From Streptomyces vietnamensis (GTDB taxonomy: Bacteria; Actinomycetota; Actinomycetes; Streptomycetales; Streptomycetaceae): 64,000 nucleotides of DNA. This document shows positions 46,671 through 55,477 of this stretch, piece after piece. Within the stretch, counting starts at the first letter, position 1; the number at the start of each line of letters is the position of its first letter. The stretch covers positions 434,001 through 498,000 of the forward strand of contig NZ_CP010407.1 of assembly GCF_000830005.1 (NCBI RefSeq). Reading direction: 5' to 3'. Position numbers and translations under genes: made by a program. The notes beneath the pieces were generated by a model. That model made no database searches, was not told where the DNA came from, and saw only the letters and a program-made list of their open reading frames with translations.

Positions 46671-48146
46671 CTAGGAAGCGTCGGGATGCGGGGCCTCGTC
46701 CAGGGCGGCAAGGGTCGAGAGCCGGACCGGTACCGCGAACGGGCGCCGCTCCGCGGGCGGTTCGGCGGTTCCGCCGCGCGCGGCGAGGCAGGCGACGGCC
46801 GTCCCGCACATCCGCCCCTGGCACCAGCCCATCCCGGCCCGGGTGAGAAGCTTGACGGTGCGCGCGTCCCGCGCGCCGAGCTCGGCGACGGCCTCGCGGA
46901 CGCGCCCGGCATCGACCTCCTCGCAGCGGCACACGTCCGTGTCGTCGGTGAGCCAGTCCTGCCAGCCGGGGCCCGGGGCGTGGGCCGCGGACATCACGTC
47001 GGCGAAGGCGCGCATCCGGTCCCGGCGGCGCCGCAGTTCGGCGATCCGGCTCGCACCGGCCCGGCGGCCGAGGATCCGCGCGGTGATCGCCCGAGCGGCC
47101 AACTCGCCTTCGGTACGGGCGAGTTCCGCACCCCCCACGCCTCCGGTCTCGCCCGCCGCCCACAGGCCGGGCTCCGAGGTCTCCTGGAGGTCGTCCAGGG
47201 CGAGGCCGAGGGTGCCGTCGGGGAGCCGTCGGGTGGCGCAGCCGGCCGTCGTGGCCAGCTCGATCTGCGGGACCAGGCCGTGGCCGACGGCCAGGGCGTC
47301 GCAGGCGATCCGGCGGCCCGTGCCCGGTACGGGACGCCAGTCGGCGTCCAGGCGGGTGACGGTGACGGCCTCCACCCGGTCGGTGCCGTGCACTTCGGTG
47401 ACCGCGCTGCGCAGCCGGAGCCGTACCCGGTGCCGGAGCAGTCCGGATCCGTGCAGCAGGGCTTCGGCCGCCTTTCCCGGGTTGGTCACGAGCGCCCGGG
47501 GGCTGCGGGCGTACCGCAGATAGCCGGCGGCCTCGACCACGGCCGGCACTCGTGCGCCGGCGGCGGCGAGGGAGGAGGCGACGGCGAGCAGCAGGGGGCC
47601 GCTGCCGGCCACGACGATGCGGCGGCCGGGCAGTACGAGCCCTGATTTGAGCATGGCCTGCGCTCCTCCGGCGCCCACGACGCCGGGCAGGGTCCAGCCG
47701 GGGAAGGGGAGTTGGCGTTCGTACGCGCCGGTGGCGAGCAGCAGCGCCCGGGCCCGGATCCGTACGGGCCGCTCCTCGGTTCCGTCGGCCCCGGTGACCG
47801 CGTGCACCGACCAGGTCCCGTCGCCCTCCCGCACCGTGGACCACACGTGGTGTCCGGCGAGGTGGGCGACGCCGCTTCCGGCGAGGCGTCGCCGGAGGTC
47901 GGAGAAGGCGGACCAGTCGTGGTGCAGGGCCTCGGGCCGTACGGCGCCGAGCGCGGGCGCCGGGTGCCGGTAGAACTGCCCGCCGGTCTGGGTGGAGGTG
48001 TCGAGGAGGGCGACGGAGAGGCCGAGTTCGGAGGCCGTGACGGCGCCGGAGAGTCCCGCGGAACCGGCTCCCACGACCGCCAGGTCGTACGTCTCCGGCG
48101 TCTCCGGTGTCTCCGGCGTCTCCGGCTCAGACGGCGAGGCGGTCAT
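46671..48146 (-). CDS. FAD/NAD(P) oxidoreductase with BFD-like [2Fe-2S] domain, D-hydroxyproline dehydrogenase subunit (HcnB-like)
   Basis: 491 residues. After a PET tripeptide repeat at the N-terminus comes a GAGSAGLSG dinucleotide site, ATGAYERQLPFPGWTLPGV and a second GSGPLLL site. The C-terminal part has CRCEEVDAG ... GWCQGRMCG, the four-Cys pattern of bacterioferritin-associated-ferredoxin-like clusters. This is the alpha/HcnB/OoxA-type subunit of heteromeric amino-acid dehydrogenases, used in D-hydroxyproline, proline, glycine (HCN) and opine oxidation. It overlaps the small iron-sulfur subunit gene by 20 bp, so they are co-translated. Context favours D-hydroxyproline. Confidence 0.9.
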   Translation of the reverse strand: MTASPSEPETPETPETPETYDLAVVGAGSAGLSGAVTASELGLSVALLDTSTQTGGQFYRHPAPALGAVRPEALHHDWSAFSDLRRRLAGSGVAHLAGHHVWSTVREGDGTWSVHAVTGADGTEERPVRIRARALLLATGAYERQLPFPGWTLPGVVGAGGAQAMLKSGLVLPGRRIVVAGSGPLLLAVASSLAAAGARVPAVVEAAGYLRYARSPRALVTNPGKAAEALLHGSGLLRHRVRLRLRSAVTEVHGTDRVEAVTVTRLDADWRPVPGTGRRIACDALAVGHGLVPQIELATTAGCATRRLPDGTLGLALDDLQETSEPGLWAAGETGGVGGAELARTEGELAARAITARILGRRAGASRIAELRRRRDRMRAFADVMSAAHAPGPGWQDWLTDDTDVCRCEEVDAGRVREAVAELGARDARTVKLLTRAGMGWCQGRMCGTAVACLAARGGTAEPPAERRPFAVPVRLSTLAALDEAPHPDAS

Positions 48147-48441
48147 GGCCGTGCCCCTCCTGGGTGGTGATCGCGTCGCCGGGGCGGGCCGGGACCAGAC
48201 AGGCGCGCCGGTTGGGTTCGCCGTTGACGGTGGCGAGGCAGTCGTAGCACTGGCCGATGCCGCAGAAGGCGCCGCGCGGCCGGCCGCCGTCCCGGGTGGT
48301 GCGCCAGGCCAGGATGCCGGCGCCCCAGAGGGCGGCGGCGACGGTCTGCCCCGGCAGGGCGGTGACGCGACGGCCGTCGAAGGTGATCTCGAACGGCGCT
48401 TCGGGGTGTGCGCCGACGAGGTCGGCGGGGGTGCGGGCCAC
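48127..48441 (-). CDS. Small (2Fe-2S) subunit, HcnA-like
   Basis: 104 residues. Plant-type ferredoxin-like fold: TFDGRRVTALPGQTVAAALWGAGI then cluster ligands in FCGIGQCYDCLATVNGEPNRRACLV. It is the small electron-transfer subunit found with the HcnB- and HcnC-like proteins in three-part flavoenzymes. Positioned between them here, as in known dehydrogenase operons. Confidence 0.92.
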   Translation of the reverse strand: MARTPADLVGAHPEAPFEITFDGRRVTALPGQTVAAALWGAGILAWRTTRDGGRPRGAFCGIGQCYDCLATVNGEPNRRACLVPARPGDAITTQEGHGHDRLAV

Positions 48442-48475
48442 GGGCCCTCCTCTCGTGACGGTGGGTGCGCGCGCC

Positions 48476-49630
48476 TCAGGGTGCGTCGGCGAACCGGTCG
48501 GGGCGGAACGGGTGGATGTCGAGGGGCGGTTCGGCGCCGGTCAGACAGGCCGTGACGATCTCCCCTGTCACGGGGGCGAGTCCGATGCCCGCTCCTTCGT
48601 GGCCGCAGGCGTGGAGCAGGCCGGGGACGCGCGGGTCGGGGCCGATCGCGGGCAGGTGGTCCGGCAGGTAGGGGCGGAAGCCGAGGTAGGTGCGGATGGC
48701 CCGTACGGTGCCGAGGACCGGGAACAGTGCGGTGGCCCCGGCGGCGAGCCGGCGCAGGACTTCGGTGGAGAGCGTCCGGTCGAAGCCGACCCGTTCCCGG
48801 CTGGCGCCGATCAGGACCGGCCCCGCCGGGGTGCCCTCGACGACGGCCGAGGTCTGGAGTGCGGCGGAGCCGCTGGCGACGTCGGCCACGTAGTCGGCGG
48901 CGTACACCTTGCGGCGCACGACGCGCGGGAGGGGTTCGGTGACGAGGACGAAGCCCCTGCGGGGCAGGACGGGCAGGTGTACGCCCGCGAGTTCGGCGAG
49001 GGCGCCGCCCCAGGTTCCGGCGGCGTTGACCACGGAGGGAGCGTGGATCTCGCCGGCCGTGGTCCGTACGCCGCGGATCTCTCCGGCCGTGCCGGTGAGC
49101 AGGCCGGTGACCTCCTCCCCCAGGCGCAGCCGGATCCGTTCACCGTCCGTGCGCAGCAGCCGGGCCGCCGCGTGGGCGGGCATCACCTGGGCGTCCTGAG
49201 GGTAGAGGAAGCCGCCCGCCAGGGTGGGTGCGAGGTGGGGCTCCAGGTCGTGGAGCCGGTCCGCGGGGACCTCCTGGCTGGTGACGCCCGCCTTCTCCTG
49301 GCGGGCCGCGAAGTCGCGCAGGGCGCGCATCCCGGGCTCGTCGGAGGCGACGACGAGGCCGCCCTTGGCCTCGTACTCGACCTGCGGCGGGAGAAGTTCG
49401 GCCAACTCCCGCCACAACGCGGTGGAGACGAGGGCGAGTTCGAGCTCGGGCCCCGGCTCCTTGTCGGAGACCAGGAGGTTTCCCTCGCCCGCTCCCGTCG
49501 TGCCGCCGGCGACCGGACCGCGGTCGACGACGGTGACGGAGAGGCCGGCTCGGGCGGCGTAGTGGGCGCAGGCCGCGCCGACGACGCCGGCGCCGACGAC
49601 GATGACATCCGAGGTGTTTCTCGTGGGCAC
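48476..49630 (-). CDS. FAD-dependent D-amino-acid oxidoreductase, catalytic subunit (HcnC/DAO-like)
   Basis: 384 residues of the DAO superfamily: GAGVVGAACAHYAARAG Rossmann motif, a GEGNLLVSD active-site region, and the C-terminal FAD contact HACGHEGAGIGLAP. It is probably the catalytic subunit that oxidises D-hydroxyproline to delta1-pyrroline-4-hydroxy-2-carboxylate, passing electrons to the two downstream subunits. The GTG start at 49630 lies only about 7 bp past a -10-like hexamer, so the message is almost leaderless. Confidence 0.9.
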   Translation of the reverse strand: MPTRNTSDVIVVGAGVVGAACAHYAARAGLSVTVVDRGPVAGGTTGAGEGNLLVSDKEPGPELELALVSTALWRELAELLPPQVEYEAKGGLVVASDEPGMRALRDFAARQEKAGVTSQEVPADRLHDLEPHLAPTLAGGFLYPQDAQVMPAHAAARLLRTDGERIRLRLGEEVTGLLTGTAGEIRGVRTTAGEIHAPSVVNAAGTWGGALAELAGVHLPVLPRRGFVLVTEPLPRVVRRKVYAADYVADVASGSAALQTSAVVEGTPAGPVLIGASRERVGFDRTLSTEVLRRLAAGATALFPVLGTVRAIRTYLGFRPYLPDHLPAIGPDPRVPGLLHACGHEGAGIGLAPVTGEIVTACLTGAEPPLDIHPFRPDRFADAP

Positions 49631-49636
49631 ATCAGT

Positions 49637-49665
49637 AATATTTCACATGGCACTGGAGTTGCCAA
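49637..49665 (-). promoter_or_regulatory. Promoter of the dehydrogenase operon with embedded TGTGAAAT element
   Basis: On the minus strand: TTGGCA (-35, 49660-49665), 17-bp spacer, AATATT (-10, 49637-49642). ATTTCACAT (49640-49648, TGTGAAAT on the minus strand) covers the -10/spacer junction. The same 9-mer lies inside the collagenase promoter. The opposite-strand gene has a TGACA-GAAG-TGTCA dyad at 49723-49736 in the same divergent region. Confidence 0.6.
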
Positions 49666-49762
49666 GACCCGTGGCGGGCTCGATCCCTTGACAACCACTC
49701 ACCTTCCTCGTCCTCATGTTCCTGACAGAAGTGTCACCACACCACGGGGGGACGATCAGCGC

Positions 49763-51025
49763 ATGACCGAGCCTGAGAACGCGGGACACGACTACGACGT
49801 CGTCATCAGCGGGGCGAGCCTCGCCGGCAGCGCCGCGGCGATCCTGCTCGCCCGGCGCGGCGCCCGCGTCGCACTCCTGGAACGCCGCTCGCGCCCCACG
49901 GCGTACAAGACGCTGTGCACCCACTCCCTCACCGCCAACGCCACCCCGGTGCTCGAGGAACTCGGCCTCATACCCGCCCTGGAGAAAGCGGGGGCCGTGC
50001 GCAACGAGGCACGCTGGTACACCCGTTGGGGCTGGATCGAGCCGAGCGCCGCGCCGGGCCCCGCGCTGCCGTACGGCTACAACGTGCGGCGCAGCACCCT
50101 CGACCCGCTGATCAGGTGCCGGGCGGCCGAGACCCCCGGCGTCGATGTGCTCCTCGGCCACCAGGTGACCGGGCTGCTCCAGGAGGCCGGACGGACGGTG
50201 GGGGTACGCGCGAAGACGCCCGAGGGCGAGCGCGAGATCCGGGCCCGCCTGGTGGTCGGCGCCGACGGCAAGGACTCGGCCGTGGCCGAGTACGCCGGGG
50301 TGCCCACCCGGCAGCACGAGAACGCGCGCTTCGGCTATCTCGCGCACTTCCGGAACCTGCCTCTGCGCGACGGGATCAGCCACGCCTGGTTCCTGGTGCC
50401 CGACATGGCCTACGCGTTCCCGAACGACGACGGGGTGACGGTCGTCGCGGTCCTCCCGGACAAGAAGCGGCTGCCGGCCTTCCGGGAGGACCTGGAGGGC
50501 AGCTTCCTCGACATGGTCCGCGCCCTGCCCGACGCGCCGGACATCGACGCCGCCGAGCGCGTCACGAAGATCACCGGCACGGTCGACTACCCGCTCCGCA
50601 CCCGCAAGCCGACCGCGCCGGGTGTGGCGCTCATCGGTGACGCCGCCCTGACCGGCGACCCCCTGTGGGGAGTGGGATGCGGGTGGGCCCTGCAGTCCGC
50701 GCAGTGGCTCGCAGAGGCGGTCGCCCCGGCCCTGACCGGTCCGGGCGACCTCGACAAGGCGCTCACGGCGTACGCGCGCCGGCACAGGCGCCGCCTGGGT
50801 GGTCACCAGTACCTGGCCGCCGACTTCGCCAAGGGACGGCCGTTCAACCCCGGGGAGCGGCTGATGTTCTCGGCGGCGGCGCGCGACGGGGGCCTGGCGC
50901 GGCACATGCACATGTTCGCGTCCCGCCTGATCGGTCCGATGCAGTTCCTGAACCCCGCGGCGGTGGCCAGGGCCGCGGTCGTCAACCTCCGGCATCGAGA
51001 GGCGTCGGCCCGGACGGGGGCGTGA
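49763..51025 (+). CDS. FAD-dependent oxidoreductase of the geranylgeranyl-reductase / aromatic hydroxylase type
   Basis: 420 residues. GASLAGSAAAILLARRGARVALLERR N-terminal FAD site, an ADGKDSAVAEYAG DG motif, and GVALIGDAALTGDPLWGVGCGWALQSA, the GD motif with a tryptophan-containing variant. This resembles halogenase/geranylgeranyl-reductase-like flavoproteins. It is the only plus-strand gene inside the hydroxyproline region and shares a divergent promoter with the dehydrogenase operon. Role in that pathway is unclear; it may be a passenger. GGGGGGA precedes ATG. Confidence 0.87.
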   Translation: MTEPENAGHDYDVVISGASLAGSAAAILLARRGARVALLERRSRPTAYKTLCTHSLTANATPVLEELGLIPALEKAGAVRNEARWYTRWGWIEPSAAPGPALPYGYNVRRSTLDPLIRCRAAETPGVDVLLGHQVTGLLQEAGRTVGVRAKTPEGEREIRARLVVGADGKDSAVAEYAGVPTRQHENARFGYLAHFRNLPLRDGISHAWFLVPDMAYAFPNDDGVTVVAVLPDKKRLPAFREDLEGSFLDMVRALPDAPDIDAAERVTKITGTVDYPLRTRKPTAPGVALIGDAALTGDPLWGVGCGWALQSAQWLAEAVAPALTGPGDLDKALTAYARRHRRRLGGHQYLAADFAKGRPFNPGERLMFSAAARDGGLARHMHMFASRLIGPMQFLNPAAVARAAVVNLRHREASARTGA

Positions 51026-51047
51026 CCGGGCCCCTCCGAGGAATCGT

Positions 51048-51995
51048 TCAGGCCTCGCGGGCGGCCCGGTACAGGGCGCCCGCGACGGCGAGGTCCTCCC
51101 AGGCCATGCCCACGCTCTTGAAGAGCCGCGGACGCCCGGTGGGGACGCGGCCGTGCACCAGGTCGGCGAGGGTGCCCGCGATGTGCTCCTCGCCGATCGC
51201 CCCCTCCGCCATCGGGACGAGCAGGTCGCCGGCCTCGCGGAGTGCCGCCGCGCGCGCCTCGACGTACACCTCGGCGCGGGTCACGAGTGCGGTGTCGGTC
51301 TCCCGCGCCGCCGGCTCGTGCGAGCCGACGGCGACGACGGTGGTGCCGGGGGCCACCAGGGTGCCGTCGAAGAGCGGTTCACGGGCCGTGGTGCAGCAGA
51401 CGACGAGGTCGGCCCCCGCCACGTCGCCGGGCGTGCCGGTGCGCGCGGGCACGTCGAGGGTCCGCGCGTATCCGGCGAGGGCGCGGGCGCCGATCGGGTT
51501 GCGCCCGACGACGACCACTTCGGCGAGCTGTCGGACGGCGAGGACGGCGTCCAGGTGACCGTACGCCTGGGGCCCGGTGCCGAAGAGGACGAGGCGCAGG
51601 GGCCGGTCGTCCGGCGTCAGACGGCGTACGGCGAGCGCGGAGACGGCCGGGGTGCGCAGCTCGGTGAGGGCCGCGCCGTCGAGGAGGGCGAGCGGCTGGA
51701 GGTTCGTACCGTCGAGGAGCAGGTAGGAGCCGGTGATGCGGGGTAGGCCGAGGGCCGGATTGCCGGGGGCCACGCCCGCGATCTTCACTCCGGCGTACGC
51801 GCCGAGGGCGGCGGGCATGAGGAGGAGTTCGCCGGCCGGGACGGGGACGGCGGTGCGGGGCGGGGCGGCCTCGGGGTCGAACCCGGCGCGCAGGACGCCG
51901 GCGAGGACGTCGGCCGTCGCCGCCGGGGTCAGGAGGCGGGTCGTGGTCGGGGCGTCGATGTGGAGCGGGCCGGTCCCGGCCGTCATGGTGGTCAC
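51048..51995 (-). CDS. Ornithine cyclodeaminase / mu-crystallin family reductase
   Basis: 315 residues. Rossmann motif LVLFGTGPQAYGHLDAV, family motifs LRTPAVSALA and KSVGMAWEDLAVA. In clusters with proline racemase-family enzymes, members of this family are usually NAD(P)H-dependent delta1-pyrroline-2-carboxylate reductases making L-proline, from trans-3-hydroxyproline or D-proline. Its ATG overlaps the epimerase stop by 4 bp. True ornithine cyclodeaminase is less likely here. Confidence 0.88.
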   Translation of the reverse strand: MTTMTAGTGPLHIDAPTTTRLLTPAATADVLAGVLRAGFDPEAAPPRTAVPVPAGELLLMPAALGAYAGVKIAGVAPGNPALGLPRITGSYLLLDGTNLQPLALLDGAALTELRTPAVSALAVRRLTPDDRPLRLVLFGTGPQAYGHLDAVLAVRQLAEVVVVGRNPIGARALAGYARTLDVPARTGTPGDVAGADLVVCCTTAREPLFDGTLVAPGTTVVAVGSHEPAARETDTALVTRAEVYVEARAAALREAGDLLVPMAEGAIGEEHIAGTLADLVHGRVPTGRPRLFKSVGMAWEDLAVAGALYRAAREA

Positions 51996-52951
51996 AGGAG
52001 GAATCCCGTCCCCAGGTCGTCGTGGGGGTCGAGGACGAAGGTGTGGGTGCCGGTGCGGTACGTGGCTCCGGTGACCTCGGTGACGCCCCCGGGCAGCAGC
52101 CTGCCGGTGAACACGGTGTCCGCCACGGACTCGTGCGTGAGGGTGTCCCCGGGGGCGAGGCGCCCTTCGTCGCCGAGCAGGGCGAGCCGTGCGGAGGTGC
52201 CGGAGCCGCAGGGCGAGCGGTCGATCTGCCCGTCGGCGAAGACGGTGACGTTGCGCTGGTGCGGCCCGGTGGGGGTGTCGGGCAGCTCGTCGTACAGGAT
52301 GACGCCGTACACGTCGTGCTCGGGGAACGCTGCGCGGATCTCCCGCCCGGCCCGGACGAGCGCGGGCAGGGAGGCCCGGGTGGTGTCGAGGCCGAGGGTG
52401 CGCGCGGGGACCGAGACGTAGCAGGCGCCGGAGTCGGCGAGGTCCACCTCGACGGTGCCGGACGAGGTGGTCACCGGGACCTTGCGGGCGAGGACGCGCG
52501 TCGGGACGTTGCGGAAGGTGACGCCGGTGGTGCGGCCGCCCGCACGGTGCACGGTCGCGGTGACGCGCCCCGAGGGCACGTCGATGCGGACGGGGACGTC
52601 GCCGTCGTCGGGCGCGGGGACGCGTCCGGTGTCGACGGCCCAGGCGCCGAGGGCCATCGTGCCGTGGCCGCAGGCCGTGGAGTAGCCGTCCTTGTGCCAG
52701 AACAGCACGCCGAAGTGGGCGCCGTCGTCGTCGGGCGGGACGATGAATCCGCCGTACATGCCGGAGTGTCCGCGCGGTTCCCGGACGAGGAGGCGGCGCA
52801 GCTCGTCGAGGGGGCCGAGCCGGAGTGCGAGGGCGCGGCGCTCGGCGACGGTGTCGCCGGGGATGGGCGGCAGGTCCTCGTCGACGATCCGGAAGGGCTC
52901 GCCTGCGGTGTGGTAGTCGGTGGTGTGGACCGAGTGCGGGGTGGTGCTCAC
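51992..52951 (-). CDS. Proline racemase family, probable 4-hydroxyproline 2-epimerase
   Basis: 319 residues. Both catalytic cysteines are present: Cys94 in STACGHGTMA and Cys248 in DRSPCGSGTSAR. Two cysteines mark racemases and epimerases; the trans-3-hydroxyproline dehydratases have Thr at the second position. With a D-hydroxyproline dehydrogenase set nearby, conversion of trans-4-hydroxy-L-proline to cis-4-hydroxy-D-proline is the likely reaction. GTG 52951 follows GGAGG at good spacing. It is downstream of the collagenase terminator, so it needs its own promoter or read-through. Confidence 0.9.
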   Translation of the reverse strand: MSTTPHSVHTTDYHTAGEPFRIVDEDLPPIPGDTVAERRALALRLGPLDELRRLLVREPRGHSGMYGGFIVPPDDDGAHFGVLFWHKDGYSTACGHGTMALGAWAVDTGRVPAPDDGDVPVRIDVPSGRVTATVHRAGGRTTGVTFRNVPTRVLARKVPVTTSSGTVEVDLADSGACYVSVPARTLGLDTTRASLPALVRAGREIRAAFPEHDVYGVILYDELPDTPTGPHQRNVTVFADGQIDRSPCGSGTSARLALLGDEGRLAPGDTLTHESVADTVFTGRLLPGGVTEVTGATYRTGTHTFVLDPHDDLGTGFLL

Positions 52952-52984
52952 GGAGTACGGCCTCCAGTCGGGGAGTTCGCGGTG

Positions 52985-53022
52985 CCGGGCCGGCCCCTCC
53001 CCCCGTGGAAGGACCGGCCCGG
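52985..53022 (-). terminator. Terminator after the collagenase gene
   Basis: 9-bp perfect core CCGGGCCGG / CCGGCCCGG, extended by further near-pairs, with a loop of about 14-20 nt, located 22 bp past the collagenase stop and before the epimerase. Confidence 0.75.
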
Positions 53023-53043
53023 ACGGTGTGCGGTGCGGTGCGG

Positions 53044-55377
53044 TCAGCTGCGGAGGGGGCCCTCGCAGCTGTAGCTCGACGTGCCCGCCACCTTGCTGGA
53101 CCAGATCTCGATCGGTCCGAAGCTGCAGTTCATGTCGGCCAGGTTGTTCAGTGCGGCGCCCGCACGGTCGAGGATGAAGTAGTCGACCGTTTCGGACATG
53201 TCCTTGAAGTTCTGGTCGTCGCTGCTCCAGTTGGTCAGGTTCGCCGTGATGCGTCCGGTGCAGATGAAGCGCCGCTTGCCGGTGTCGCCGTTCTCGACGC
53301 AGTCCGGGTTGCTGTACGTGGCCCCGGCGAAGGCGGTCCGCACCCCCGCCACGGTGGAGTACGTGAGCTGCTCGTTCGACGTGAACGTGGTGTTGGGGAC
53401 GTACAGCTGGTCGACCTTGGCGATCTGCGCGTCGAGGAAGCGGTCGTAGTCGCGCTGGAGGTTCGCGTCGGAGCCCAGCCGGTTGCGCCAGGCGTCGAAC
53501 GCGGCCACGTCGTTCGCCCGCAGGTGGGTGTACATCTCGCGGAGCAGGGAGGGCTTCTCGGTCCAGAGGAACTCGAAGAACGTGCCCGCGTAGTTGTAGA
53601 AGCGGAAGCCGTCGCCGTCGTAGGTGGCGTGGAGGATCTGGTTGAGGTTCATCCGGGGGCCGCCGCCGGCGGTGTCGTTGATGATGCCGCGGACGAGGGA
53701 CTTGCGGACGGCGATGCCGTTGTCGCGGGTGGCGCCGTCGAAGAACTCGGCCGTGCCCTCGTCCATGGCGGTGGTGCGGTCGCCCTGGTACCAGGGGCCC
53801 TCGCCGAAGAAGCCCGGGACGGCCCAGCGGCCGTTGAGGTAGTGGGTGTACTCGTGGCGGAAGAGCTCTTCGAGGGTCAGCGAGGAGTCCTGCGGGACGC
53901 GCCGCTGGTAGGTGTAGAAGGTGGCGCCGCGCTCGATGTAGATGCCGCCGTTGTTGGTGCCCATGCCGGTGAGGATGGGGTGGTAGTTCTCGTAGTCGGC
54001 GCGGGAGGCGTAGAGGACGATGTTCAGGGTGGTGTTGTTGTCGCCCGCGAGCGGCTGCTCGGTGCCGAGGACGCGGTGGTACTGGGCCTTGACCTGCTTG
54101 CTCGCGTAGTAGAGCTGGTCGACGGTGGCCCGGTCGAGCGCGGTGCGGACCTTGATGGCCCCGTTGTCGTAGGTGTACGTGTACGGGAAGAGCTGCTTCT
54201 CGATGTCCTCCTTGCACACGCCGTACGGCTTGCAGGCCTCGTAGAAGTTGAGCCAGGAGACGACCTTCGCCCACTGCTCGCTGCCGCGGCCGAAGGTGTC
54301 GACGACGGTGGTGAGCGAGGCGCCGAGGTCGGCGACGACGCCGTCCTTGAGGGCCGCGATCTGGCCGAAGCGGCCGTACTCGCCGAGGGCGTCACGGGCG
54401 ACCCAGGCGTTGACGGTCCCCTTGAGGTGCCCGTAGCCGGCGAAGGCCCTGAAGGTCGCGCGGTAGGCCGGGTCGGCGGCGACGGCCGACTGGAAGGCGG
54501 CGTCCTGGTTGCCCGGGTAGACGCCGAGGTAGTTGACGGAGAGTCCGGCGAGCGCGGCTCCGGCCCAGGCCGGGTCGAGGTTCGTGGCGGTGTGCGCGGG
54601 GTCCATGGTGGCCAGGACCCGCTTGATCAGACCGAGTTGGTGCTGCCGCAGGCCGGGCGCGCTGGCCGCGTAGAGGGCCTCGCGGAGGGTGTTCGCGTTG
54701 GTCTTCGTGACGTCGAAGGTGCGGGCGGCGGCGCCGAAGTCGGCGACGGCCTGCCGCATCGCGTTCACGGTGGGCGCGTCGGTGATGTCGATCTCGCCGC
54801 GCGAGTAGTCGTGGTAGGCGACGGCGTGCAGGTACGTGAACATCTCCTCCAGGTGGGAGGAGTTCCGTCCGTCGTGGGCGGCGGACAGGCCGGATATGCG
54901 GCGGGCGACGGCCTGGACGTGGGCGTCGGACATCACGGGTGCGAGCCGGGCGTCCCAGGTCCATATGAGGCCGCGCAGACAGCCGTCGGCGGTGACCGCG
55001 GGATCGGCGAGGAAGTCGGCGAACTGCTCGGGGGCGAGGCCGGTGATGCCGTCGAGCGTGCAGGGGACGCCGGTGGTCGTGGTGGCGGTGCCGCTCGCGG
55101 CGAGCGTCCGCGCCTTGGCGGGGGCCGGTGCCCGGCCGGGCACCTTGCCCGCGGCGTGCCCGCCGGGGGCGGGCGCGGGGCCGAAGGTGGTGCGCGGGGC
55201 GGAACCCCGGTGCTCGACCTCGTCGAAGGGGTTGCCGCCCGGCTGCGCCTGCGGAGCCGGGGCGGTCGTGTCGTCCGTGCCCGTCGTGAAGGCGCCGGCC
55301 TGGCCGGCGGAGGCGAGGAGGGTGACGGCTGTGGCGGAGGCGAGCAGGGACGAGCGCACACGTCTGCGGAGGGACAA
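53044..55377 (-). CDS. Secreted M9-family collagenase
   Basis: 777 residues. The signal peptide (RRRVRSSLLASATAVTLLASAGQAGA) is followed by a propeptide-like region, an activator domain with helical repeats, and a gluzincin peptidase domain. The zinc site is H508-E509-Y-T-H512, with E540 in DEGTAEFF exactly 32 residues after the first His, the spacing of clostridial ColG (523/524/527/555). TNNGGIYIERGATFYTY and LEELFRHEYTHYL are hallmark M9 sequences. Four Cys are in the C-terminal roughly 90 residues; no separate PKD or collagen-binding domain was recognised. TTG 55377 is preceded by AGGAG and gives the shortest sensible signal peptide. Confidence 0.95.
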   Translation of the reverse strand: MSLRRRVRSSLLASATAVTLLASAGQAGAFTTGTDDTTAPAPQAQPGGNPFDEVEHRGSAPRTTFGPAPAPGGHAAGKVPGRAPAPAKARTLAASGTATTTTGVPCTLDGITGLAPEQFADFLADPAVTADGCLRGLIWTWDARLAPVMSDAHVQAVARRISGLSAAHDGRNSSHLEEMFTYLHAVAYHDYSRGEIDITDAPTVNAMRQAVADFGAAARTFDVTKTNANTLREALYAASAPGLRQHQLGLIKRVLATMDPAHTATNLDPAWAGAALAGLSVNYLGVYPGNQDAAFQSAVAADPAYRATFRAFAGYGHLKGTVNAWVARDALGEYGRFGQIAALKDGVVADLGASLTTVVDTFGRGSEQWAKVVSWLNFYEACKPYGVCKEDIEKQLFPYTYTYDNGAIKVRTALDRATVDQLYYASKQVKAQYHRVLGTEQPLAGDNNTTLNIVLYASRADYENYHPILTGMGTNNGGIYIERGATFYTYQRRVPQDSSLTLEELFRHEYTHYLNGRWAVPGFFGEGPWYQGDRTTAMDEGTAEFFDGATRDNGIAVRKSLVRGIINDTAGGGPRMNLNQILHATYDGDGFRFYNYAGTFFEFLWTEKPSLLREMYTHLRANDVAAFDAWRNRLGSDANLQRDYDRFLDAQIAKVDQLYVPNTTFTSNEQLTYSTVAGVRTAFAGATYSNPDCVENGDTGKRRFICTGRITANLTNWSSDDQNFKDMSETVDYFILDRAGAALNNLADMNCSFGPIEIWSSKVAGTSSYSCEGPLRS

Positions 55378-55477
55378 CGGAACTCCTGCTGGTGAGGGGG
55401 GTTGGTGAGGGGATGCGTTCGCGAACTGGTCTGGTTCGCACGGCGGATGACGTTCCATCACCGGGCCGGTGCGCTGT

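Noticed and set aside
48091..48122. Nine-base tandem repeats as a CRISPR or VNTR locus
   Set aside because: They encode the PET repeats at the N-terminus of the flavoprotein and have no spacers.
51026..51047. Terminator between the convergent FAD oxidoreductase and reductase genes
   Set aside because: Only 22 bp, with short weak pairing; not convincing.
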